NCBI RefSeq assembly: GCF_023073315.1
Contig: NZ_JADPJH010000038.1
Span: forward strand, 1-64,000
DNA length: 64,000 nucleotides
Origin: Bradyrhizobium sp. 1
Lineage (GTDB): Bacteria; Pseudomonadota; Alphaproteobacteria; Rhizobiales; Xanthobacteraceae
Direction of reading: 5' to 3'
Positions 52,618-60,297 of the stretch are shown piece after piece; positions within the stretch are counted from its first letter, which is position 1; each line of letters opens with the position of its first letter. The notes beneath the pieces are model-generated. The model made no database searches. It had not been told where the DNA came from and was given only the letters and a program-made list of their open reading frames with translations. The position numbers and the translations under genes were made by a program.

Positions 52618-53255
52618 GCAATCGACAAAGCGGCGTCCAAACCAACGTTGGTGCCCAAAGCCCACAAAAGCGCCGCAGATTGCCGAACGCCGGTTCATTT
52701 CGAAAGGGGAAGAGCGGCAATAAGAAGGGTCGGCCGTCCGGGTCGGGTAAACAAGCAACCGACCCTGACCAAATTTTGCTGAACAAGACCGTTACGACGA
52801 CTATCCGCGGCAAGATCTGCGAAATGCCGATCGAAGAGGCCATCCAGCACCGAACGTTCAAAGACGCCCTTGCGGGCAAGGCCAAGGCCATTCGCCAGGT
52901 GTTGGAGTGGATTAGGGAACGTAAGGCCTGGAACAAGCAACACGGCCCAACCAAGCCGCCTGAAACGAAACCCATGCACGAGTACTCGCCGGATCCGGAC
53001 AATGCAGACCAAGCTCTTATGATTCTCGGCATCGCAAGGGTCGACCGATATCGGGCAACTTGGGGTCTTGAGCGCACCCCGCTTATTATCGAGCCATGGG
53101 CGGTTCAACGCGCGCTCGGCCGGATTCGGGATGGCGCGGGGTTCAATCAGAACGATTGGGAAACGGTCAAGCGCTGCACCGATGACTGGGAAGCTCTAAT
53201 GTCTGCTGCATCAAAATCTCCCGAAGATCTTGGAGACACTGATGGACAACATTGA
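52614..53255 (+). CDS. DUF5681-domain protein, copy 1
   Basis: 213 aa from GTG (GTGA overlap with the methyltransferase). The N-terminal basic motif FRKGKSGNKKGRPSGSG is the DUF5681 signature. The rest is helical and charged (GKAKAIRQVLEWIRERKAW). Such proteins are often found beside ParB-methyltransferase and terminase genes in alphaproteobacterial prophages; a small-terminase or DNA-packaging role has been suggested by context but is not proved. It overlaps the next gene by 14 bases. Confidence 0.85.
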   Translation: MSNRQSGVQTNVGAQSPQKRRRLPNAGSFRKGKSGNKKGRPSGSGKQATDPDQILLNKTVTTTIRGKICEMPIEEAIQHRTFKDALAGKAKAIRQVLEWIRERKAWNKQHGPTKPPETKPMHEYSPDPDNADQALMILGIARVDRYRATWGLERTPLIIEPWAVQRALGRIRDGAGFNQNDWETVKRCTDDWEALMSAASKSPEDLGDTDGQH

Positions 53256-53793
53256 GCGTGAAAGCACGGTTGGCTATAGACGACCGCCGATTAGCACACG
53301 CTTCAAGAAAGGCCAGAGCGGCAATCCCGCCGGTCGACCGCCTGCGCGCCGGCAGCAGCCTCCTTACGGATCGGTGCTCGGTCAGACATTTAAGATCCTG
53401 GAAAGTAGCGTCGAGCGCCAAGTCACCGCAACAGAACTCTTGTACCTCAAGCTCGCGAAGCTCGGACTCGAAGGCGATACCGGGGCCTCACGCGTGCTCC
53501 TAGCGCTCATCAAGCAGGTCCGAGGGGAACAACAAGCCGACGAGCAGGTGAACATCGTGATTGTCTCCGTTGCCCCCGGCAGCGTCACAAGCGGGCTCGA
53601 AATCCTGCACATGGCTACGAAGCTCGACCCGTATCGCGAGACCGCCCGCATGGCGCTAGAGCTGTGGGTGGTTGAAGCCGCACTGGAGCGCCTCCTGGAA
53701 CCTTTCACGCCGGAGCAGCAGCGTATCGTCGTTGAGGCTACACGCACAGCAAAGAAAGTGCGGTGGCCGGATTGGTGGACCGAGTTTCCGTGA
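53242..53793 (+). CDS. DUF5681-domain protein, copy 2
   Basis: 183 aa from ATG at 53242 (MDNIERES). The same signature, FKKGQSGNPAGRPPARR, lies near residue 22, followed by helices and a basic C-terminus (RTAKKVRWPDWWTEFP). It is the second DUF5681 gene in tandem, but outside the motif the two proteins differ, so they are probably not a recent duplication. Function unknown. Confidence 0.83.
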   Translation: MDNIERESTVGYRRPPISTRFKKGQSGNPAGRPPARRQQPPYGSVLGQTFKILESSVERQVTATELLYLKLAKLGLEGDTGASRVLLALIKQVRGEQQADEQVNIVIVSVAPGSVTSGLEILHMATKLDPYRETARMALELWVVEAALERLLEPFTPEQQRIVVEATRTAKKVRWPDWWTEFP

Positions 53794-53977
53794 GCACTTC
53801 CGCGCGGAAATCCGCCCAAAAGAGCAAGAATCTTGCTCCAAATAGGACTGGCATTCGGCGCGCAACGGAGCGTTACTGATTCTGCCGGGCGCAACGGCAT
53901 CGATATTCGACCTCGCGAACGCGGGGCTTAAGGCAGTGCGGCATCCAAGCCGCGCAAGCCTTGAGCAGGAGATATCG

Positions 53978-54850
53978 TTGAGTACCGTTCAAACTGAAGC
54001 GGACGCGACGCCCGCGGCACAGCACAATCCAATTATCAGGTTCAATCCGCACGACCGTCGACGTTTCATCGGCGGATCGGATGCCCGCATCATCATGGGC
54101 GACGATCAGGATGCCCTGACGCGGCTCTGGTATGAAAAGCGCGGCGAGGCCGAGCCGGAAGATCTCTCGGACAATTTGATCGTTCAGCTCGGCACAGTAA
54201 CCGAAGTGCTGAACCGTGCCTGGTATCAGCGGATTTCGGGCCAAACCATCAAGGACATCCAGAAGCGCGTTCGTCATCCCATCCACAAATGGATGGCGGC
54301 GACGCTCGATGGCATGGTCGAACAAACCGGCGCGGTGTTCGAAGCCAAATTCATGCTGCCCTGGTCCTTCACGGAAGAAGCGGCAGCCGACAAGCACATG
54401 GCACAGCTCCAGCACAATATGTGGGTCACCGCAGCGCGCAGCTCCGTTCTCTCCATCATCACCGGCGGCGGCAAATGGGTCGAGATCCAGATCTATGCTG
54501 ATCCCCTCTATCAGCACCTCCTGCTCACCGCCGAGAAGAAGTTCTGGCGCTGCGTTCAGCGCGGTGAGCCCCCTGTCCTTTTCAATATTGAGACGCCACG
54601 ACCGCGGCTGGAGGCGGTCAAGATCGTGGACATGTCGATGTCCAATCAATGGGCAGAGCTTGCGGCGACTTATCTCCGAACCCGAACGGCGCACGGGGAG
54701 CACGAGACGGCCAAATCGGACCTGAAGAAGCTGATGCCCGAGGACGCGAAAGAGGCGAAAGGCCACGGCATCAAGGCCAAGCGTTCCAAATCGGGTGCGG
54801 TCAGCTTCGAGGCCCAACCGGTGGAGGGGTCTCATGCACCGGTCCAGTGA
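53978..54850 (+). CDS. YqaJ/lambda-exonuclease-like viral recombinase nuclease
   Basis: 290 aa. The TTG start at 53978 has GGAG 6 bases upstream and precedes the conserved region; longer frames are less likely. Phage 5'-3' exonuclease fold (PD-(D/E)xK): FIGGSDARIIMGDD, then MAATLDGMVEQTGAVFEAKF with the Asp and the E-x-K pair, and HMAQLQHNMWVTAARSSVLS. It would resect ends to make 3' single strands, working with the ERF annealing protein encoded 17 bases inside its own 3' end. Confidence 0.9.
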   Translation: MSTVQTEADATPAAQHNPIIRFNPHDRRRFIGGSDARIIMGDDQDALTRLWYEKRGEAEPEDLSDNLIVQLGTVTEVLNRAWYQRISGQTIKDIQKRVRHPIHKWMAATLDGMVEQTGAVFEAKFMLPWSFTEEAAADKHMAQLQHNMWVTAARSSVLSIITGGGKWVEIQIYADPLYQHLLLTAEKKFWRCVQRGEPPVLFNIETPRPRLEAVKIVDMSMSNQWAELAATYLRTRTAHGEHETAKSDLKKLMPEDAKEAKGHGIKAKRSKSGAVSFEAQPVEGSHAPVQ

Positions 54851-56000
54851 GCGCATCGGAGCCATCGCAGCTGCGCTTGCCCGAGCCCAGGCCGAGCTCA
54901 AGAACCCCGAGAAGACCCTGACCGCGGTCATGCGATCCCCCTTCCCGCGAGAGGAGGACCGGACCTTTCGCTATGCGTCCCTCGCCGCGGGCCTGGACAT
55001 CGTTCGCAAGACGCTGAGCCAGCAGGAAATCGCGACGATCCAGACGACCCGGACGGAGCAGCTGTCTGGTCGCATCCACCTTACCACCCTGCTCGCCCAC
55101 GCATCTGGGGAATGGGTCTCGTCCGACCTGCCGGTCTGTTCCGGCAGCGACATCGAGGCGCCGCACCGGATGGGAGCAGCGTTAACCTATGCGCGCCGCT
55201 ACGCCCTGTTCGCCCTAGTCGGGATTGCCGGCGAGGACGACATGGATGCTCCCGACGTGGTGACCGGGCCTCCGGCTGCTACCGAACCCAAGGGAGCGCC
55301 AGGATCGAAAGCAATGCCCACCAAGGGCGTCTTGAACCGGCCGCCCGTGCTCGGGCCTCGAGATTCAGCGGCGTTACGGGAGCGGCTTCTGGGCCAGCTC
55401 GCAGGCGCCAAGGACCTCCTTGCCTGGGCCAAGGCCAGCCTTCCGCTTAAGAACACCCTTCTTGAGGGCGACGCTCGAGCGATCGAGGCTGCCTTCCAGC
55501 GAAAGCTAGGGCAGGCCACCCTGCCCGCCTCAACTGCCGCGGAGGAACAGCCGAACACCGAGGCGGCGGCCACCGCTCGGCAGGTCAAGAGCGATCCAGC
55601 CGCCGAGCCCGCGGCTCCTTCGGACACCCTGGAAGGCCGTCTCGCCTTCCCCAAAGAGCCACCGCGGAAACGGAGTAAGGCGCATCTCGCCTTTGTCCGC
55701 CAGCAGCCATGTCTGATCTGCCAGAAAGCTCCCTCCGACGCTCACCACCTGAAGTTTGTCCAACCCAGAGCACTGGGCCGCAAAGTCAGTGACGAATTCA
55801 CAGTGCCGCTCTGCCGCTCGCATCATCAGGCGCTGCACATGCACGGTGACGAGAGAGCTTGGTGGGCCGACATGCAGCTATCGCCCCTGCCCATCGCGCA
55901 CGAACTTTGTGCGGCAAGCCCCGCCCAAGCAATCGCCAGCGTACCCGCACATGATCGCACCAGTTCATCCGAGTTCGCCAAGGAGGCCCAGGCGCGATGA
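54834..56000 (+). CDS. ERF single-strand annealing protein fused to an HNH-like Cys/His domain
   Basis: 388 aa from ATG with a GGAGGGG site. Residues about 10-140 are the ERF domain (FRYASLAAGLDIVRKTLSQQ, HASGEWVSSDLPVC, GAALTYARRYALFALVGIAG). A variable Ala/Pro-rich linker follows. Residues about 275-360 form an HNH-like domain resembling DUF968: Cys293-x2-Cys296, His304-His305, GRKVSDEFTVPLC, Cys327 and His330-His331, then ALHMHGDERAWWADM. The fold suggests a zinc-bound nuclease or DNA-binding function. Its stop overlaps the start of the small membrane gene (ATGA). Confidence 0.87.
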   Translation: MHRSSERIGAIAAALARAQAELKNPEKTLTAVMRSPFPREEDRTFRYASLAAGLDIVRKTLSQQEIATIQTTRTEQLSGRIHLTTLLAHASGEWVSSDLPVCSGSDIEAPHRMGAALTYARRYALFALVGIAGEDDMDAPDVVTGPPAATEPKGAPGSKAMPTKGVLNRPPVLGPRDSAALRERLLGQLAGAKDLLAWAKASLPLKNTLLEGDARAIEAAFQRKLGQATLPASTAAEEQPNTEAAATARQVKSDPAAEPAAPSDTLEGRLAFPKEPPRKRSKAHLAFVRQQPCLICQKAPSDAHHLKFVQPRALGRKVSDEFTVPLCRSHHQALHMHGDERAWWADMQLSPLPIAHELCAASPAQAIASVPAHDRTSSSEFAKEAQAR

Positions 56001-56347
56001 ACGGTCCTTCGAAGCGGCAAGACCCGCCCAGGCCGGAAGCTGGGGCAGATCGCCCGCTATCCGCGGTGCACAACAAACGCTCCGAAATCGACCTTCCGCC
56101 ACAGGACTGGCAATCCGACCGACAAAAACGTCGCGAGCCGGTCTTCGGCAGCGGCTTCGCTCCTTTGCTCGCCCAGCTGACAATCTCCGCTACGGCGCTT
56201 GGGCTCGTGCTTCTCGTCTTGCTCTTCGCTGTTGTCGTGAAAAAGAGAGCGCACAGCCTGATTTACGGCGAGCCGCAGGGCTTGCAGCGTTTGGAGCCGG
56301 GTAAATCGCAAGTGATCAACGGCTACACGATCAAGCGCATCGACTAA
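55997..56347 (+). CDS. Small membrane protein downstream of ERF-HNH, copy 1
   Basis: 116 aa. Polar N-terminal half with many Arg/Lys/Pro (DPPRPEAGADRPLSAVHNKR), one transmembrane helix about residues 55-80 (LAQLTISATALGLVLLVLLF), and a C-terminus ending INGYTIKRID. A paralogue at 59821-60159 has the same layout and the same final IDGYKIKRID. No known family. The 4-base overlap with the ERF-HNH gene implies coupled expression. Confidence 0.78.
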   Translation: MNGPSKRQDPPRPEAGADRPLSAVHNKRSEIDLPPQDWQSDRQKRREPVFGSGFAPLLAQLTISATALGLVLLVLLFAVVVKKRAHSLIYGEPQGLQRLEPGKSQVINGYTIKRID

Positions 56348-56385
56348 TAGCCGGTGTGAAGAGTTGGGGACAGAGGCCCAGCAAC

Positions 56386-56505
56386 AATGAACAGCTCGTC
56401 AAATCGAAAGATGCAGTGCGGTCCGAAACACTGCTGTCTGTCGTGACGAGCAAACTCCCTCAAACTACCCTCCGGAGATGGCCACCGATCCGATGACAAG
56501 CCGAT
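56386..56505 (+). pseudogene. Remnant of the small membrane gene, 5' part
   Basis: The sequence from ATGAACAGCTCGTCAAAT (56386) corresponds to the start of the membrane gene at 59821 (ATGAACAGCCCGTC) but is frame-disrupted by small indels. It runs to gccgattttcggcgcc near 56505 and then switches to the ERF gene. The transmembrane part is missing, so it cannot make the membrane protein. Confidence 0.65.
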
Positions 56506-57350
56506 TTTCGGCGCCCATGCCTCGGGCGAATGGGTCTCCTCCGATCTGCCAGTCTGCTCGGGCAAGGACATTGGAGCGCCGCACCAGATGGGTGCGGCGC
56601 TAACCTACGCTCGCCGCTACGCCTTGTTTGCCCTAGTCGGAATCGCAGGCGAGGACGATATGGATGCGCCCGACGCGATCACCGGACCAGCCACCACCGA
56701 ACCACAAACCGCTTCAAAACCAAAGGAGAAGCCATCCAAGAGCAGTCTCAACCGCCCTCCGGTCCTACCGCCAGAACAATCTACCAGTCTATTGGACGTG
56801 CTTCTTGGCCAGCTGGATTCCCAAGTCGACGATGGTCTCCTCGCGTGGGCCAAAGCCAGCCTCCCCCTCAAGAATACTCTCCTGGAGGCCGACGCCCGCA
56901 TCCTCGAAGCCGCTTACCAAAAGAGATTTGAGGAAACTGCCGATTCCGACGCCGATCAAGCTGTGCAGGCACACGGATCAAATGACCGGCTCAGGCCGGC
57001 GGATGTTGGAGCCCAGGGTGTCGAAAAAGGCCTATCGGCTCGGGATCAACCGATCGGTTTGGTGTTTCCCAAGGAGGCCGCCCGGAAGCGGAGCAAAACG
57101 CACTTAGCCTTCGTCCGCGCGCAGCGCCCAGCCGAGAACCCTCGGTCGGAAAGTAAGCGATGAGTTCACAGTGCCTTTATACCGTCCGCACCACCAACAG
57201 CTACACCACCATGGCAACGAGAAGGCTTGGTGGGCCGATTTGCAGATCTCGCCACTGCCGGTCGCAAGACAGTTATGGGCGAAAAGCCCGATCCACCCGA
57301 CAGCCGCGGCCCTGGACGAGAAGTCCTCTCAACTGACCGGCATGCAGTGA
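56506..57350 (+). pseudogene. Second ERF-HNH copy, truncated and frame-disrupted
   Basis: Begins inside the ERF domain (HASGEWVSSDLPVCSGKDIG, then MGAALTYARRYALFALVGIA) and continues through the linker. After FVRAQ a deletion removes the CxxC and first HH, and shifts the frame; the HNH remainder (GRKVSDEFTVPLYRPHHQQL, then WWADLQISPLPVARQLWAKS) is readable in another frame to a stop at 57348-57350. The zinc-site Cys is Tyr here. An ORF at 56588-57163 is open but only a fragment of the ancestral gene. Confidence 0.75.
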
Positions 57351-57411
57351 GAGGGCAGTGGCGTACTGCATCACCACAATCGCCTTCATGCCTCGTCGGC
57401 AGAAGTACCTC

Positions 57412-57651
57412 TCAAGGCTTTGCGCTGCTGCTCGGCTTCGCTGTTGTGTCCCACGGCCGCTTGCCATCGCCGTCGCGATCCCAGGCTCGCGCGGTAGGAC
57501 CGCTTTTCGTATCTTCGGCTTCCTTGGCGCGGGCCGCCTTGATCTGGTCGCGGGCTGAGAGTTCGGGCGTGGCCGGCTCGGGAGTTGCCGGCTGAGCAGC
57601 TAAGGCGGGCGCTAAAAGCATGATTGCGATAATCGCGAGACATGTTTTCAT
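57412..57651 (-). CDS. Small secreted protein, copy 2
   Basis: 79 aa, start ATG at 57649-57651. Signal peptide MKTCLAIIAIMLLAPALAAQ, then ATPEPATPELSARDQIKAAR and the identical block ending in DRDGDGKRPW. It is closely similar to copy 1 at 50358-50591; substitutions are mostly conservative, and the reading frame is kept, so both copies are probably under selection or the duplication is recent. Function unknown. Confidence 0.78.
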   Translation of the reverse strand: MKTCLAIIAIMLLAPALAAQPATPEPATPELSARDQIKAARAKEAEDTKSGPTARAWDRDGDGKRPWDTTAKPSSSAKP

Positions 57652-57800
57652 TCTCGTCAGTAGCACATCCAAGGCGAGGTTCGAAATAACAGGGAATTCG
57701 GCGAATATTGTAGGCATAAACCAGGGTGGACTCAATTTATGGACACGGATCGAACGGATTTAGGACATGTTCCCCGCGGCTTACGCGTAGTGAGCGTGGC
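57434..57800. repeat. Right copy of the direct repeat
   Basis: Matches 50374-50745 in the same orientation, including the secreted gene and its promoter (cgaaataacagggaattcgg near 57685). Similarity fades after about 57800. It resumes at 57861 with the small membrane gene remnant, so about 330 bases present in the left copy are missing here. Confidence 0.75.
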
Positions 57801-57860
57801 TTTCGGCAGTTTCGAACCGCCCCGGGTTTGCCGGAGGCCATTTAGTTTAAGTTATGCCGC

Positions 57861-57946
57861 CATGGCGGGTCGGCGTGTCAATGATCGCGTGGATCGTCGC
57901 CATAGGCTGGATCAGTTGGCGCGTCGTCGTATGGTTGATCTCCTGA
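57861..57946 (+). pseudogene. Decayed copy of the 51055 small membrane gene
   Basis: Only the last part is recognisable: 57881-57946 reads MIAWIVAIGWISWRVVVWLI then stop, against MLAWIVAISWVSWRLVAWLIS in the intact gene. The N-terminal half is missing and nothing upstream gives a start with a ribosome site. Confidence 0.6.
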
Positions 57947-58290
57947 GGCAGACCGACTTCTGGGACGTCTACCTGGGCTCGTCGTCGCCTATTTGAACGC
58001 TGCGTCTAAAGCGTCGTCCTGAGCGACGGCAGACGTCAGCGTGCACACAATTAAAGCGGGTCTCTTACCGATCGCTGCATTGAAGGGAGTGGACAGGAAG
58101 CATCGATTCCGTTTCTGCCTTTCCGCATTGCAATGGTAGGTAGGCACCTCTTAGCCAATCTCAAAGAGCGCGAGGTTTACCAAAAGGTTTTCATTGACTT
58201 GACGGCGAGCACCTATGTGCAAGAAAGTGCGCGCTCTACTCACGGTTATTATCAAAGCATTGTTCAGCACGCACCTTTCAGGGGGTAATT
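57947..58290. other. Intergenic region with lower GC
   Basis: About 340 bases without a supported gene, noticeably more AT-rich than the chromosome around (for example gaggtttaccaaaaggtttt near 58170). It probably contains the promoter of the methyltransferase gene. No operator or RNA structure was obvious. Confidence 0.45.
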
Positions 58291-59019
58291 TTGATCCGAA
58301 CAACCGATGCCGACTGGCAAGAATGGGGCGAGCGCGATCCATACTTCGGTGTAGTCACTCACAGTCAATTTCGGAAAGATCGATTCAAAGATAACAAGGA
58401 AGAGTTCTTCGCCAGCGGTGAACGCGACGTTGAACTCGCTATCACGCAGGCCGGTCGTTTTGGCGGCCCGCTCAAGTTCGGCCGCGCGCTCGATTTCGCA
58501 TGCGGTGTAGGAAGACTACTGATCCCGCTCTCTCATAGATTTGAAGAAGTGGTTGGCGTCGACATCTCTCATGGAATGATGCGAGAGGCACGCAAGAATA
58601 TCGATGAGCTCGGGCGGAACAACGTCTCCATCCATGAATCCGACGATGATCTTTCTAAGGTCTCCGGGACCTTCGATTTCGTGCTTAGCAAGATAGCGCT
58701 CCAACATATCCCCGTGCAGCATGGGATGAGGATGCTGCGCTCCTTGCTCAATCGAGTGAACAGCGGCGGCGGCGCAGTGCTGGACTTCTCTGTCGAGGTT
58801 GAGCAACCGCTGAGAAAGGAATTTCAATACCACAAATACCGCCTCGTCCGGCTCCTCAAAGGGCGCGACAAAATTGAACCTCCAATGAAGATGCACTCCT
58901 ATAGCCTTCGCGATCTCCTGCGGGAGTTCGATGACTGCGGAATGAAGGACATCTCGATGGACATCCAGAAGCATTTCGGCGTCGTTTTCGTCGCAACAAT
59001 ATCGGCCCGGAAGCCCTAG
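58291..59019 (+). CDS. Class I SAM-dependent methyltransferase
   Basis: 242 aa. The TTG start at 58291 has GGGGG upstream. SAM-binding motif I is in ALDFACGVGRLLIPL, with VVGVDISHGMMREA (motif II) and FDFVLSKIALQHIP. Methyltransf_11/25-type small-molecule enzyme. The substrate cannot be inferred. It is an isolated gene with lower GC than the flanks, consistent with acquisition together with the rest of the accessory region. Confidence 0.85.
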   Translation: MIRTTDADWQEWGERDPYFGVVTHSQFRKDRFKDNKEEFFASGERDVELAITQAGRFGGPLKFGRALDFACGVGRLLIPLSHRFEEVVGVDISHGMMREARKNIDELGRNNVSIHESDDDLSKVSGTFDFVLSKIALQHIPVQHGMRMLRSLLNRVNSGGGAVLDFSVEVEQPLRKEFQYHKYRLVRLLKGRDKIEPPMKMHSYSLRDLLREFDDCGMKDISMDIQKHFGVVFVATISARKP

Positions 59020-59143
59020 GCAGGCCAGCCTTGACGGCGCGAGCGGTAGCTTGAAAGGAGCCAGATGCGCGGTTTATGTGCCTGCCGAACGCGCCAACGG
59101 ACTGCTTAAGTGAAAGCTCAACTTCGGGCGGGGGGCCCATTTT

Positions 59144-59485
59144 TTGACTGATTTTGACGAACTCGGCGAGCCAATCCGGCGGCTGTTGGACCATAAAGCG
59201 CGCCTCTCTCGGAATAGCGGAAGGCCTCCCGAAGAGCATAGCTCGCTTTTTGCCGCGACCCCGGCTCGCATCAACGTCCAGGACGATGGCCTGTTGATGT
59301 TCATCGATTTGCAGCTCGGAAACGGATTGTCTTTACGTCTCCAATCCCAGGATACCGCCAGAGAACACGAAGCTTTTCGAGCACTCGTCGGGCGCCTCGT
59401 CGAAGTGAGCCTAAGAGCGCTCGACACTTCGGCGACCGAGCATGATGCGCCAAAAACCATCCCTACCGTCAATACGCAGGCCTGA
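59144..59485 (+). CDS. Hypothetical protein, 113 aa
   Basis: Not recognised. The TTG start at 59144 follows a G-rich stretch. A soluble protein with a beta-rich middle (INVQDDGLLMFIDLQLGNGL, SLRLQSQDTAREHEAFRALV) and no motif. It ends just before the HNH remnant at 59486. Its third-position base pattern looks coding, but it could be a decayed or spurious frame. Confidence 0.5.
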   Translation: MTDFDELGEPIRRLLDHKARLSRNSGRPPEEHSSLFAATPARINVQDDGLLMFIDLQLGNGLSLRLQSQDTAREHEAFRALVGRLVEVSLRALDTSATEHDAPKTIPTVNTQA

Positions 59486-59824
59486 TGGCCGCAGCGCAAG
59501 AGGAGCAAGGCGCATCTCACCTTCGTCCGCGAACATCCCTGCCTCGTCTGCAAGAAATCTCCGACGGATGCGCATCACCTGAAGTTCGCCCAACCCAGAA
59601 CATTAGGCCGCAAGGTAAGCGATGAATTTGCCATGCCCCTGTGCCGCTCACATCATCAGGCCTTGCACCGGAACGGCGACGAACGAGCGTAGTGGGCGAA
59701 CATGCAGATATCGCCCTTGCCCGCCGCAAGGGACCTCTGGATGGCAAGCACGGCCGAAGTCATTGCCGAAGCCTCCTTAGTGGACAGCAAGCGGCAGCGC
59801 GCAACGGAGGCCCAACAGCGATGA
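59486..59824 (+). pseudogene. Third HNH-domain copy with an in-frame TAG
   Basis: Encodes the C-terminal domain only: KRSKAHLTFVREHPCLVCKK, DAHHLKFAQPRTLGRKVSDE, MPLCRSHHQALHRNGDERA, then TAG at 59690-59692 in place of the first Trp codon of the WWA motif. The frame then stays open to the TGA at 59822-59824, which overlaps the next ATG exactly as in the intact copy. The zinc ligands are all present before the TAG. There is no ERF domain or start codon. Confidence 0.75.
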
Positions 59825-60159
59825 ACAGCCCGTCAAAATCGAAAGAAACAGCACGGCCTGATCACCCGTTGTCCGTCATGCCCAGCAGACGCTCTGAAAC
59901 TCACGTTCTCCAAGACGATCAACGGCCCGATGGTAAAGAGCCGCGCGAGTCGATTTTCGGCCCCGGTGCTGCTCTCTTCCTCGCGCAGCTGATTGCCTCC
60001 GTCGGAGCACTTGGGCTTTTGCTTCTCGTTTTGTTTTTGGTCAGCAGCGTCAAGGAAAAAGCCTCTCGCCTGATGTTCGGTGGGTCACAGCGCTCACAGC
60101 CTCTAGAGTCCGGCAAGCCGACAGCGATCGACGGATACAAGATCAAGCGCATCGACTAG
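59821..60159 (+). CDS. Small membrane protein, copy 2
   Basis: 112 aa from ATG overlapping the stop of the HNH remnant (ATGA). Layout as in 55997-56347: polar N-terminal half (PSKSKETARPDHPLSVMPSR), one transmembrane helix (LAQLIASVGALGLLLLVLFL), and the conserved end IDGYKIKRID. Its frame is intact even though the upstream gene has decayed, which suggests the membrane protein is kept for its own sake. Function unknown. Confidence 0.75.
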   Translation: MNSPSKSKETARPDHPLSVMPSRRSETHVLQDDQRPDGKEPRESIFGPGAALFLAQLIASVGALGLLLLVLFLVSSVKEKASRLMFGGSQRSQPLESGKPTAIDGYKIKRID

Positions 60160-60297
60160 CGGGCGCATCGCCGGTTTCCCGAGAGGGCCGACCAAAAGAG
60201 CGGAGCCGTTGACATGTCCACCCAGGAGTAGTCATCGGCTCCCTTCGGAACGGCGGTCAACAAACTTGAATTCCGTCGTTCCGCTCGACGCCCACCC

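Noticed and set aside
57227..57595. 122-codon + strand frame
   Set aside because: It joins the end of the ERF-HNH pseudogene to the antisense of the small secreted gene.
50358..60159. Complete prophage
   Set aside because: No integrase, portal, large terminase, capsid, tail or lysis genes are visible, and no tRNA-borne attachment site was found.
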